From Candidatus Centipeda massiliensis (GTDB taxonomy: Bacteria; Bacillota; Negativicutes; Selenomonadales; Selenomonadaceae), in NCBI RefSeq assembly GCF_900290285.1, contig NZ_LT985755.1, positions 200,431 through 264,430 of the forward strand: a DNA stretch of 64,000 nt, given 5' to 3'. Both the position numbers and the translations under genes were made by a program. Shown one piece after another: positions 16,800 through 24,746 of the stretch. The notes beneath the pieces are model-generated. The model saw nothing but the letters and a program-made list of their open reading frames with translations, was not told the DNA's origin and searched no databases. Within the stretch, counting starts at the first letter, position 1, and every line of letters starts with the position of its first letter.

Positions 16800-17543
16800 C
16801 TACATAACCATGCCGCCGTCTACATTCAGGATCTGGCCGGTAATGTACGATGCTGCATCACTTACAAGGAAGAGAACAGCATCGGCAACATGCTCTGGTT
16901 TGCCGAGCGCCCCGAGGGGAATCCCCGCAATCAGTTTCGTGCGGATCTCCTCTTTGAGAACCGCTGTCATATCGGTGTCAATGAAGCCGGGCGCAACCAC
17001 GTTGACCGTAACCCCGCGTGCCGCGAACTCCTTCGCCGCCGCCTTTGAAAAACCGATCACGCCCGCCTTTGCGGCAGCGTAGTTCGTCTGTCCAATGTTG
17101 CCGATCTCACCGACAACAGAGGAGAGGTTCACAATGCGTCCACTGCGCTGCTTCGTCATGAACTTCGCGGCAGCCTTCGTGCAGGCGTAAATCCCCTTGA
17201 GATTCGTGCCGATGACCGCATCGAAATCCTCGTCCTTCATACGAACGAGGAGCGCGTCACGCGTAATGCCCGCATTGTTGACAAGAATGTCAAGCCCGCC
17301 GAGTTCCTCGTGCACGCGCGCGACCATTTCAGCGGCAGCTGCGCTGTCCGAAACGTCCGCTTGGATGAGGAATGCCGTGCCGCCCTGCTCCTCAATGATC
17401 GCCTTGACCTCTTCGGCGGCGGCTTTGTTTCCTGCATAGTTGACGGCGACCTTTGCGCCCTCCTGTGCAAGCCGAATGGCGACCGCACGACCAATGCCGC
17501 GAGAACCGCCCGTAACAAGAGCAACTTTTCCCTCAAGAAGCAT
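16800..17543 (-). CDS. fabG: 3-oxoacyl-ACP reductase
   Basis: A 247-residue short-chain dehydrogenase that reduces 3-oxoacyl-ACP with NADPH. It shows the Rossmann motif TGGSRGIGRAVA, the NNAG segment (VNNAGITRD), and the catalytic Ser-Tyr-Lys set: Ser in NLSSVVGE and Y-x-x-x-K in TNYAAAKAGVIG. The C-terminus ITGQILNVDGGMVM is typical. It lies between fabD and acpP in the lipid operon. Confidence 0.96.
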   Translation of the reverse strand: MLLEGKVALVTGGSRGIGRAVAIRLAQEGAKVAVNYAGNKAAAEEVKAIIEEQGGTAFLIQADVSDSAAAAEMVARVHEELGGLDILVNNAGITRDALLVRMKDEDFDAVIGTNLKGIYACTKAAAKFMTKQRSGRIVNLSSVVGEIGNIGQTNYAAAKAGVIGFSKAAAKEFAARGVTVNVVAPGFIDTDMTAVLKEEIRTKLIAGIPLGALGKPEHVADAVLFLVSDAASYITGQILNVDGGMVM

Positions 17544-17581
17544 ACGGATCCTCCTTCATCACAGCCGAATTCATTTAAACA

Positions 17582-18517
17582 TTACTTCTTTAGTGTGTCA
17601 AGTGTTTTTTGCAGTGATTCTACATTCTCGACGTTCAGACTCTTCAGAGCCTTGTCGATGCGCTTGTTGAATCCCGCGAGCGTCTTGCCCGGACCGCACT
17701 CGACATAGGTGTCCGCACCGAAGTCACGCATCGTATTCACGCACGCAATCCAGCGCACGGGATGATCCGCCTGCGCCACGAGGTTCGCCTTGATCTCCGC
17801 AGCACTCTGCTGGAGACCGCCCGTATAGTTCGAGACGACAGGGAACGCCGCGTCATGCAGCTCCACCTTGTCAAGCTCCGCCGCGAGTTTCTTCGCGGCA
17901 GGTTCCATGAGCGTCGAGTGGAACGGCGCAGAGACAGGCAGGATGACCGCCTTTTTCGCTCCCTTTTCCTGAAGCAGCGCGACGGCGTTTTCAACGCCCT
18001 TTGCCGTCCCCGCAATGACCGTCTGTCCGGGGCAGTTGAAGTTGACCGCCTGAACAGCACCAACGGCGCTCGCCTCGGCACAGGCGGAGATGATCGTCTC
18101 ATCATCGAGCCCGATGACCGCAGCCATTGCACCCTCGCCCACGGGGACAGCCTCCTGCATATAGGCACCGCGCTTGTGGACGAGCAGAACCGCATCCTGG
18201 AACGAGAGCACGCCCGCCGCAACGAGCGCCGCATACTCACCAAGGCTGTGCCCCGCAGCGATCTCCGGCTCGATGCCCTCCGCGCGCAGGAGCTCTGCGG
18301 CAATGACCGCCACCGTGAGGATGGCGGGCTGCGTATGCTCCGTCAGCTGCAGCTGATCGGCAGGTCCCTCAAAGCAGAGCTTGCTGATGGAGTAGCCGAG
18401 TGCCTCATCCGCCTCGGCAAAGCGCTTTTTCGCAAGATCATAGCGGTCAAAGAAATCCTTGCCCATGCCGACGACCTGTGCGCCCTGTCCCGGAAACAGA
18501 AATGCAAGTTTTCCCAT
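17582..18517 (-). CDS. fabD: Malonyl-CoA:ACP transacylase
   Basis: A 311-residue enzyme that loads malonate onto ACP. The nucleophile elbow is AGHSLGEYAALVAAG with the catalytic Ser; the N-terminal LAFLFPGQGAQVVGMG and the NFNCPGQTVIAG segment with the downstream SAPFHSTLM His are also diagnostic. The start at 18517 follows GAGGTG. The upstream extension to 18637 overlaps the fabK C-terminus and is not part of the gene. The gap from fabK is 10 nt. Confidence 0.96.
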   Translation of the reverse strand: MGKLAFLFPGQGAQVVGMGKDFFDRYDLAKKRFAEADEALGYSISKLCFEGPADQLQLTEHTQPAILTVAVIAAELLRAEGIEPEIAAGHSLGEYAALVAAGVLSFQDAVLLVHKRGAYMQEAVPVGEGAMAAVIGLDDETIISACAEASAVGAVQAVNFNCPGQTVIAGTAKGVENAVALLQEKGAKKAVILPVSAPFHSTLMEPAAKKLAAELDKVELHDAAFPVVSNYTGGLQQSAAEIKANLVAQADHPVRWIACVNTMRDFGADTYVECGPGKTLAGFNKRIDKALKSLNVENVESLQKTLDTLKK

Positions 18518-18527
18518 TGTGAACACC

Positions 18528-19475
18528 TCACTCACAGGTCTTCTGAGCAGCGCCGAATGCCCCTGGAAGACCGTTGACAATATCCTCGATGATCCGCGCA
18601 ACGGGCTTGATATCCGAAAGCATGCCAGAGATCTCACCGATCATGACCGAGCCGTTGTCCGTGTCGCCCTCATGCGTTGCACGGTGCAGACTGCCGACAC
18701 CGAGCTGCTCAAGCTCCTCATTCGAGGCACCTGCCGCCTCCATCTCCTCATACTTGCGCGAGAGCTTGTTCTGAAGGACGCGTGCGGGGTGCCCGAGCGA
18801 GCGTCCCGTGACAACCGTCGAGCGATCCTTTGCCTTGAGCACGGCGTTCTTGTAGTTTGGATGTGCAATGCACTCATCGCTCAGGACAAAGCGCGAGCCC
18901 ATCTGGATCGCCTGTGCGCCGAGTGCGAATGCCGCCGCCATGCCGCGCGCGTCGCCAATGCCGCCCGCACCGATGACAGGCACATCGACCGCATCCACCA
19001 CCTGCGGAAGAAGCGCCATCGTCGTGATCTCGCCAATGTGTCCGCCGGACTCCGTGCCCTCGGCGATCACGGCATCCACGCCCGTGCGCACGAGGCGACG
19101 TGCCAGAGCCACAGACGCCACAACAGGGATGACCTTCGATCCGATCTCCTTCAGCGCCGGCACATACTCGCCGGGATTGCCCGCGCCTGTCGTGATAACG
19201 GGAACACGCTCGTCGAGCACAACCTGCATGACTTCCTTCACGAAGGGACTCATGAGCATGACATTCACACCGAAAGGCTTATCTGTCCAGCCCTTCGCCT
19301 TGTGAATCTCGTTGCGCAGCGCATCCGGGGGCATGTGTCCGGCACCGATCAGCCCGAGCCCTCCGGCATTTGAAACGGCGGAGGCAAGCTCGGCCGTACC
19401 GATCCATGCCATACCACCCTGGAAGATTGGATACTTGATGCCAAGCATCCGACAAATCGGATTGTTTTCAAACAT
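18528..19475 (-). CDS. fabK: Enoyl-ACP reductase II (FMN-dependent)
   Basis: A 315-residue FMN enzyme that catalyses the last reduction in fatty-acid elongation. It has the FabK N-terminus (ICRMLGIKYPIFQGGMAW), GAGHMPPDALRNEI, the catalytic-region His in GTESGGHIGE, and the phosphate-binding VIGAGGIGDARGMAAAFALG. The ATG at 19475 overlaps the last base of the fabH stop, with GGAGG upstream. Its place between fabH and fabD supports enoyl reductase rather than nitronate oxidase. No fabI-type reductase is seen in this window. A paralog lies at 15302. Confidence 0.94.
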   Translation of the reverse strand: MFENNPICRMLGIKYPIFQGGMAWIGTAELASAVSNAGGLGLIGAGHMPPDALRNEIHKAKGWTDKPFGVNVMLMSPFVKEVMQVVLDERVPVITTGAGNPGEYVPALKEIGSKVIPVVASVALARRLVRTGVDAVIAEGTESGGHIGEITTMALLPQVVDAVDVPVIGAGGIGDARGMAAAFALGAQAIQMGSRFVLSDECIAHPNYKNAVLKAKDRSTVVTGRSLGHPARVLQNKLSRKYEEMEAAGASNEELEQLGVGSLHRATHEGDTDNGSVMIGEISGMLSDIKPVARIIEDIVNGLPGAFGAAQKTCE

Positions 19476-20479
19476 TAACCGTTTTCCTCCTTCGCCCATT
19501 TCATAATACACGATGCCCATGTAAGTCCCGCGCCGAACCCTGCGAGGGCAATGTTGTCTCCCTTTTTGAACTGCTGCGCGTGCGCCGCCTCCGCGAGGGC
19601 GACAGGGATGGATGCGGCAGACATATTGCCGTAACGATGAATATTTATAATTACTTTGTCCATCGGCATCGCAAGTCGCTTCGCTGCCGCCTGGATAATA
19701 CGGATATTCGCCTGATGTGGGACGAGGTAGTCCAGCTCCTCACGCTGCATTCCCGCTCGTTCGAGAGATGTTTCCACCGTCTTTCCCATGACCTTGGTCG
19801 CAAAGCGGAACACCGCCTTGCCGTCCATGTGAACGAAATTGAGACGCTGTTCGATCGTCTCGGGTGTCACAGGACAGAGGCTGCCGCTCGACGGAATATC
19901 GAGGGTATCGCCGCCCGAGCCATCGCTGCCAAGATCGAACGACAGCATACCATAGCCGTCCTCAACGGCGCCAAAGACAGCAGCGCCCGCACCGTCACCA
20001 AAAAGGATACAGGTATTGCGATCCTGCCAGTCAATGACCTTCGACAGCGTCTCACCGCCGATCACGAGAACGTGACGATAGACACCGCTCTCGATGAACT
20101 GGGTCGCAATCGAGGACGCATAGACGAAGCCGGAACACGCCGCCGAAAGATCAAAAGCCGCCGCCTTCTTTGCGCCCAGGCGATCCTGAAGCACACACGC
20201 CGTCGACGGGATAATGCGATCCGAGGTAAGCGTCGCCATGATGATGAGATCGAGATCTGCCGCATCGACCTGTGCGTCACGCAGCGCCATCTCTGCCGCA
20301 CGCTGCGCGAGCACAGAAACCGGCTCGCCCTCGGCAGCAATCCGCCGCTCATGAATGCCCGTGCGCTCAACAATCCACGCGTCATTTGTCTGAACCATCT
20401 TCTCAAGGTCGAAATTCGTCAGCACCTTCTCGGGAACATAGTAGCCTGTTCCGAGGATGCCCGCACTGATCTTAGGCAT
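19475..20479 (-). CDS. fabH: 3-oxoacyl-ACP synthase III
   Basis: A 334-residue initiating condensing enzyme joining acetyl-CoA (or branched acyl-CoA) and malonyl-ACP. The catalytic triad is Cys in FDLSAACSGFVYA, His in LVPHQANIRIIQ and Asn in IHRYGNMSAAS. The start at 20479 (MPKISAGILGTGYYVPEKV) overlaps plsX by 8 nt; the longer frame to 20512 is not needed. The C-terminal GFGAGLTWASCIMKW is standard. Confidence 0.97.
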   Translation of the reverse strand: MPKISAGILGTGYYVPEKVLTNFDLEKMVQTNDAWIVERTGIHERRIAAEGEPVSVLAQRAAEMALRDAQVDAADLDLIIMATLTSDRIIPSTACVLQDRLGAKKAAAFDLSAACSGFVYASSIATQFIESGVYRHVLVIGGETLSKVIDWQDRNTCILFGDGAGAAVFGAVEDGYGMLSFDLGSDGSGGDTLDIPSSGSLCPVTPETIEQRLNFVHMDGKAVFRFATKVMGKTVETSLERAGMQREELDYLVPHQANIRIIQAAAKRLAMPMDKVIINIHRYGNMSAASIPVALAEAAHAQQFKKGDNIALAGFGAGLTWASCIMKWAKEENG

Positions 20480-21485
20480 GATCCTTCTTCCTCTCCTTTG
20501 CCAGAGCATCACGGATCTGATCCAGCACCTTCCCGTTCACGTAGTCCACCGTGACGCCAATCGCGCTGGCGACGGACTTGGCGTCCGATGAACCATGCCC
20601 GATCACGCAGCAGCCGTTGACACCGAGGAGCGGCGCACCGCCGTACTCCCTCACATCCAGCCGCTTGCCGAGACGACGCAGCGTCGGCATGAGGAGCAGG
20701 GCGCCGAGTTTTGCCATCAGCCCCGCCCCGCGAATCTCCTCCTGAATGAGTCCCAGAATGGTTTTCGCAAGCCCCTCTGCAAATTTTAGCACAACATTGC
20801 CGACAAATCCATCACAAATGACAACATCGAAATTTCCCTTGGGTACATCACGCCCCTCGGCGTTCCCGCAAAAGTGAATATTCGGCTCTGCCTTGAGCAG
20901 CGAATGGGTCTCCTTCGCCTGCTCGTTGCCCTTCGTCTCCTCCTCGCCGATGTTGAGGAGTCCGACGCGCGGACGCTCGATCCCGAAGACGTACTGTGCG
21001 TAGAGTGACCCCATCACCGCACTCTGCACGAGATGTTCGGGCTTGGAATCGACATTCGCTCCTGAGTCGAGCATAAGCGTCACACCGTCGGGCGTCGGCA
21101 TCGGCGTTGCAATCGAGGGGCGCCCAACACCGCGAATGCGCTGCAGGATCAGCTGCGCAGCCGCAACGGCAGCCCCCGTCGAACCGGCGGAAAAAACCGC
21201 ATCACACTGCCCCTCTTTGACGAGGCGCGTTGCAACCACAATGGAGGAATCCTTCTTGGACCGCACCGCCTCTGCCGGGTGCTCGTTCATGCCGATGACC
21301 TCGGAGGCGTGCACAATGGAGATGCGCAGTGCCGTCGGATCCGCTCCGTGCAGCTCCGCGCGAATCTGCTCCTCATCGCCGATCAGCACAATCTCACAGT
21401 CGTACTTCTTCGCTGCATCCACCGCGCCCCGCACAATCTCCTTCGGTGCAAAATCACCGCCCATCGCGTCGACCGCTATACGCAT
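20472..21485 (-). CDS. plsX: Phosphate acyltransferase
   Basis: A 337-residue enzyme that makes acyl-phosphate from acyl-ACP, feeding PlsY and so coupling fatty-acid to phospholipid synthesis. The N-terminal MRIAVDAMGGDFAPKEIV and internal GNAEGRDVPKGNFDVVICDG and GVNGCCVIGHGSS segments are diagnostic. It lies 27 nt downstream of fapR and overlaps fabH, the usual Firmicutes order. Confidence 0.97.
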   Translation of the reverse strand: MRIAVDAMGGDFAPKEIVRGAVDAAKKYDCEIVLIGDEEQIRAELHGADPTALRISIVHASEVIGMNEHPAEAVRSKKDSSIVVATRLVKEGQCDAVFSAGSTGAAVAAAQLILQRIRGVGRPSIATPMPTPDGVTLMLDSGANVDSKPEHLVQSAVMGSLYAQYVFGIERPRVGLLNIGEEETKGNEQAKETHSLLKAEPNIHFCGNAEGRDVPKGNFDVVICDGFVGNVVLKFAEGLAKTILGLIQEEIRGAGLMAKLGALLLMPTLRRLGKRLDVREYGGAPLLGVNGCCVIGHGSSDAKSVASAIGVTVDYVNGKVLDQIRDALAKERKKDHA

Positions 21486-21512
21486 CCTGCACTCCCTTCC
21501 CCCATACGTTTG

Positions 21513-22067
21513 TCACTGCTGTAAAGAAACCACGATAAACTTTGCGCGAAAGACCTCTTTGTCCTCGCGATAGGTCTTTACCCAGACGAAAATCTTATTG
21601 CCTCTCTTCTTCACAATCTCCGCATGTGCAATGACCGTATCCCCCCTGTGGATCGGCGTCTTGTACTTCACATTCGCGACCCCCGTCATCGCGACAGGAG
21701 CATCGATGATCGCGAGCGCAAGCGAGTTTGCCTGAGAGAAGAGCGCCGTCCCGCGCGCAATCTCCGAGTCTGCAAAGAGAAGATCGTCCGTAACCCTGAG
21801 TGCCGATGTCCCCCGCAGCCCGAGTTCGAGCGACAGGAGATCGCCGATCACCTCGGTGTGTGGAATGGCGCGAACCTTCTCCCGCGCATTCTCCGCGAGT
21901 GTACGCACGCGCGCGCGCAGTTCCGGAATCCCAAGCTCCGTACGGTCGAGCCGCACCGTCTGCACGCTCACCGCAAGCTTTTTGGCGAGTGCCTCATCCG
22001 TCAAAAACGGCTCCTTCCGCACTGCCTGAACAAGCGTTTCCTGCCGCCGTCGCTTCTTCTCCGTCAT
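21513..22067 (-). CDS. fapR: Fatty-acid and phospholipid synthesis repressor FapR
   Basis: A 184-residue transcriptional repressor whose ligand in Bacillus is malonyl-CoA. It has an N-terminal DeoR-like HTH (residues ~20-50, LTDEALAKKLAVSVQTVRLD), a linker helix, and a C-terminal hot-dog domain (NSLALAIIDAPVAMTGVANV, GDTVIAHAEIVKKRGNKIFV). It is the first gene of the lipid operon, as in other Firmicutes. The ATG at 22067 follows GAGGAG; a GTG at 22070 is possible. Two inverted ATTAGCACCT boxes in its own promoter suggest autoregulation together with plsX and the fab genes. Confidence 0.94.
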   Translation of the reverse strand: MTEKKRRRQETLVQAVRKEPFLTDEALAKKLAVSVQTVRLDRTELGIPELRARVRTLAENAREKVRAIPHTEVIGDLLSLELGLRGTSALRVTDDLLFADSEIARGTALFSQANSLALAIIDAPVAMTGVANVKYKTPIHRGDTVIAHAEIVKKRGNKIFVWVKTYREDKEVFRAKFIVVSLQQ

Positions 22068-22122
22068 CACACCACTCCTCTCCCGAACTCATGCACAGCG
22101 CGCGTGTTCACAAATTCATATT

Positions 22123-22181
22123 ATTAGCACCTGCTGCTATCAGTATGCGCATATTATACTAGGTGCTAATTTTTTTTGCAA
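22123..22181 (-). promoter_or_regulatory. fapR promoter with two FapR-like boxes
   Basis: On the minus strand TTGCAA (22176-22181), 17 bp, then TATAAT (22153-22158) form a good promoter. Two perfect inverted decamers ATTAGCACCT (plus strand 22123-22132; minus strand 22170-22161) flank the start site. The minus-strand box continues as ATTAGCACCTAGTATAAT, covering the spacer and -10, and resembles the known FapR operator (ATTAGTACCTAG...). Repression by blocking polymerase is inferred. Confidence 0.75.
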
Positions 22182-22203
22182 GAGGATTTTGAAAAAAAGC
22201 AAA

Positions 22204-22244
22204 AGAGCTGCTGCAAAAAGTCAACGACTTCTTGCAGCAGCTCT
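22204..22244 (-). terminator. Terminator after rpmF
   Basis: On the minus strand AGAGCTGCTGCAA, a loop and TTGCAGCAGCTCT are followed by a T-rich run (TTTTGCTTTTTTTC). It begins 10 nt after the rpmF stop and lies just upstream of the fapR promoter. Confidence 0.9.
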
Positions 22245-22253
22245 GCGTGGTTC

Positions 22254-22433
22254 TCATTCAGCCGCCTCGGCCACAGGCTTTCCGTCATAATAGCCGCATT
22301 CCATGCACACATGGTGTGGGAGCTTCGGCTCATGACACTGCGGGCACGATACATAGTGCGGCGCTTCGAGCTTCCAGTTCGCACGACGACGGTCACGGCG
22401 TGCCTTCGATGTTTTTCTCTTTGGTACTGCCAC
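22254..22433 (-). CDS. rpmF: 50S ribosomal protein L32
   Basis: A 59-residue large-subunit ribosomal protein, easily missed because it starts with GTG (22433) and lies within longer spurious frames. The translation begins [20 protein letters not shown] and has the zinc-ribbon Cys pairs CPQC and CMEC, which mark the zinc-binding form of L32. AAGGAGG lies about 10 nt upstream and overlaps the stop of the yceD-like gene, so both are read from the promoter at 22967. yceD-rpmF is one of the most conserved gene pairs in bacteria. Confidence 0.97.
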   Translation of the reverse strand: MAVPKRKTSKARRDRRRANWKLEAPHYVSCPQCHEPKLPHHVCMECGYYDGKPVAEAAE

Positions 22434-22448
22434 GTTGGATACACCTCC

Positions 22449-22949
22449 TTAATCGTTTTTGAGTAGGCTTTCTAAAGCCGCCAGACGGGGATCCGGCACG
22501 AACGAATCGCAGCCACAGGTTCCCTCGTTCAGGTTCTGCCCGCAGACCGGGCAGAGCCCCTTGCAATCAGACTTACACAGCTCACGCAGCGGCTCAGCCA
22601 CAAGGAGGGTGTCACGCACGAGATCGTCCAGCATAATGGCATCGCCATCATAGCGTACGGCCTCATCCGTTTCTCCCGGAGTCTTCGCATAGTCCTCAGA
22701 AAAATCAAGCGCAATCTCCCGCTCCCCTTCCGCGAGGCAGCGGTCACAGACAAAGCGTCGACGTGTGCGCACCGTTCCTGCAACGCGCATGGACGATCCC
22801 GTATTCATCACCGTGCCATCCACGCGAACCGCCCCATCAAAATGGTGTGCAGCCTCCCCCATATCAAGGGAGTCCGGCGTGACGGCAAACGAGAACATAC
22901 GGCTCTCGCCGAGGGAAAAGGAAGATCCCTCCACATCCAACTTCATCAT
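22449..22949 (-). CDS. YceD/DUF177 family protein
   Basis: A 166-residue protein of the DUF177 family, implicated in 23S rRNA or ribosome assembly in plants and bacteria. It has the family's central motif VCDRCLAEGEREIAL and a C-terminal Cys cluster (LCKSDCKGLCPVCGQNLNEG then CGC), which likely binds zinc. It lies 15 nt before rpmF, the standard partner. The start at 22949 (MM) is 14-17 nt downstream of the -10, so the leader is very short. Confidence 0.92.
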   Translation of the reverse strand: MMKLDVEGSSFSLGESRMFSFAVTPDSLDMGEAAHHFDGAVRVDGTVMNTGSSMRVAGTVRTRRRFVCDRCLAEGEREIALDFSEDYAKTPGETDEAVRYDGDAIMLDDLVRDTLLVAEPLRELCKSDCKGLCPVCGQNLNEGTCGCDSFVPDPRLAALESLLKND

Positions 22950-22966
22950 GACGCATGACCTTTCAC

Positions 22967-22995
22967 ATTATAGCGGCGGTTTTCGGCGTTGTCAA
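22967..22995 (-). promoter_or_regulatory. Consensus sigma-70 promoter for yceD-rpmF
   Basis: Minus strand TTGACA (22995-22990), a 17-bp spacer, and TATAAT (22972-22967): a perfect consensus match at both boxes, just upstream of the yceD-like start. Strong constitutive expression would suit a ribosomal-protein operon. Confidence 0.85.
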
Positions 22996-23004
22996 GGAGC
23001 GTTT

Positions 23005-23544
23005 TCAGAGTTCCGCCACCTCATCCTGCGGAGCATTCATCTGCGCCTTTGCCGTACGCAGCACATTCATCGCCTGATTCAGCCCCATCTCCGCCTGCTG
23101 CACTCCCTTGAACGTGCTGCCGACATGGGCGATCAGCTGCTCAAACACCTGATTTGCATAGGCATCTGCATCACTCTGCAGACGCGTAGCACTCGACTGC
23201 GCCTGCTCCATGATCTCACGCGCCTGATCCTGTGACTGCTGCATGACCGCACGGGCGCGCTCCTTCGCCTGAATGACGATCTCACTCTCCTCAAGCATCT
23301 GGTTGGCACGCGCCTCGGCACCGGCGATAATCTCCTTCGCCTCCTCCTGCGCGCGTGCGATGATGTTCGCCTGTTCCTCCATGATCTCCTTCGCGCGGTT
23401 CAGCTCCTTCGGAAGATCCATGCGCAGCTCCTCCACGAGGTGCACAATCTCATCGTCATTCACAAGCGCCTTGTCGCTAAACGGAAGGTGAGAGGCCTCT
23501 GCGACCAGATCTTCCAACTTTTTCAGCGTATCAATTACTGCCAT
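23005..23544 (-). CDS. Coiled-coil protein of unknown function
   Basis: A 179-residue acidic protein, almost wholly alpha-helical. Residues ~45-130 form a long coiled coil with repeated Ala/Glu/Arg/Gln heptads (EEAKEIIAGAEARANQMLEE, ERARAVMQQSQDQAREIMEQ), reminiscent of ATP-synthase b-subunit stalks or DivIVA-like proteins, but there is no membrane segment. It lies 36 nt downstream of coaD and directly upstream of the yceD-rpmF promoter. I recall similar ORFs at this place in Negativicutes, labelled ATPase-like. Function unknown; a cytoskeletal or scaffolding role is only a guess. Confidence 0.75.
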   Translation of the reverse strand: MAVIDTLKKLEDLVAEASHLPFSDKALVNDDEIVHLVEELRMDLPKELNRAKEIMEEQANIIARAQEEAKEIIAGAEARANQMLEESEIVIQAKERARAVMQQSQDQAREIMEQAQSSATRLQSDADAYANQVFEQLIAHVGSTFKGVQQAEMGLNQAMNVLRTAKAQMNAPQDEVAEL

Positions 23545-23580
23545 AAATCTATCTCCTTTTCCTGCGCAGCCGCGTGCGCC

Positions 23581-24075
23581 TTATCCCAAAGGGAGTTTTT
23601 TGCCATACAGCTTCAAGATAGCCCGCTCCACCGACGGCGGTACAATCCCCTGCACCGGCCCACGAAAGCGGATGAGTTCGCGCACCCCTGAGGAACTGAC
23701 AAACGTCAGATCGGGGCGCGTCAGCAAAAAAATCGTATCACTCTCCGGCATGAGGTGGCGAACCATCGCCGCATGATTCTCCTCATACTCGAAATCCTTC
23801 ACCGAGCGCAGACCACGCACCACCACGTGTGCGTTCTGCTGCTTCATGTAATCCGTCAGGAGCCCCGAGAACACATCCACACGCGCGTTCGCCACATGTG
23901 CCGTCGCCTCGCGCAGAAAGTGAATGCGCTCCTCCAGAGGGAAACAGCCATCCTTTTGGACATTGTGAAAAATGCAGACAATAAGCTCATCAAACATGGA
24001 CGCCGCACGCTCCACAATGTCGATGTGCCCCATCGTCACGGGGTCAAAACTGCCAGCAAAAACAGCTCGTCTCAT
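23581..24075 (-). CDS. coaD: Phosphopantetheine adenylyltransferase
   Basis: A 164-residue enzyme that makes dephospho-CoA from ATP and 4'-phosphopantetheine, the penultimate step of CoA synthesis. It has the nucleotidyltransferase motifs GSFDPVTMGHIDIVERA and the C-terminal SSSGVRELI that closes the active site, plus VVRGLRSVKDFEYE. The ATG at 24075 overlaps the rsmD stop in ATGA. rsmD-coaD is a conserved pair. Its product supplies the CoA used by the fatty-acid genes nearby and the citrate-lyase prosthetic group. Confidence 0.97.
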   Translation of the reverse strand: MRRAVFAGSFDPVTMGHIDIVERAASMFDELIVCIFHNVQKDGCFPLEERIHFLREATAHVANARVDVFSGLLTDYMKQQNAHVVVRGLRSVKDFEYEENHAAMVRHLMPESDTIFLLTRPDLTFVSSSGVRELIRFRGPVQGIVPPSVERAILKLYGKKLPLG

Positions 24076-24623
24076 TCCTGCACCGCCTTCGTATAAAAGC
24101 ACACACGCGCTGCACCGTAGCGCCGCTCGCGCATGAGCAAAAAGCTGCCGCTGTGCTCAATCAGCGGCTCAGCCGCCCCCTGCTCAAGGACAAGCAGACC
24201 GTCTGCAGCGAGCAGCCCCTCATCCACCGCAGACAGAACGCGGGCATTATCACCACGTGCATACGGCGGATCGGCAAAAACGAGATCGAACGTGCGCCCC
24301 TCACGCGCAAGTGCTGCGACCTGCCCATAGACATCGCCACGGCGAATCTCCGCGCGTGCCGCAAGCTTCGTTCGCTGCGCGTTCTCCGTGAGAATCGCGT
24401 ACGTCGTACGATCCACGAGGACAGCGTGTGCCGCCCCGCGCGAGAGAGCCTCAAGCGCAAGTGCCCCCGTCCCCGCAAAGAGATCGAGCACACGCGCCTC
24501 ATGGACACGCGCCCCAAGCATACTAAAGAGAGCCTCACGCGTACGGTCAGCCGTCGGGCGCGTCCCTTCCCCCACAGGGGACTTCAGACGGGTGCCGCGC
24601 GCACTGCCCGTAATGATCCGCAT
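24072..24623 (-). CDS. rsmD: 16S rRNA (guanine(966)-N(2))-methyltransferase
   Basis: A 183-residue SAM-dependent rRNA methyltransferase. Motif I is VLDLFAGTGALALEALSRG, and the catalytic motif IV is FADPPY, typical of N2-guanine/N6-adenine enzymes. The N-terminal RIITGSARGTRLKSP matches the RsmD family. The ATG at 24623 (MRIITG) is preferred over the GTG at 24626. First gene of the rsmD-coaD-coiled-coil operon. Confidence 0.95.
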   Translation of the reverse strand: MRIITGSARGTRLKSPVGEGTRPTADRTREALFSMLGARVHEARVLDLFAGTGALALEALSRGAAHAVLVDRTTYAILTENAQRTKLAARAEIRRGDVYGQVAALAREGRTFDLVFADPPYARGDNARVLSAVDEGLLAADGLLVLEQGAAEPLIEHSGSFLLMRERRYGAARVCFYTKAVQE

Positions 24624-24711
24624 CACATTCCACCCGCCATTCTATATGCTTTCCTATTCTACCACAATTTGCATTTGCATTTCAACCTGTCGCCCGCACG
24701 GAAAGCTATGT

Positions 24712-24717
24712 TATAAT
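24712..24717 (+). promoter_or_regulatory. -10 box for the DUF4127 gene
   Basis: TATAAT lies 30 nt upstream of the ATG at 24747, in an AT-rich stretch between divergent genes. No convincing -35 is seen at the right distance. Confidence 0.5.
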
Positions 24718-24746
24718 ACAAAGACTACGAAAAATGGAGATCTTCA

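Noticed and set aside
22166-22444. A 92-codon minus-strand frame over rpmF
   Set aside because: The real product is ribosomal protein L32 in another frame, from the GTG at 22433. The longer frame lacks a ribosome site and any family motif.
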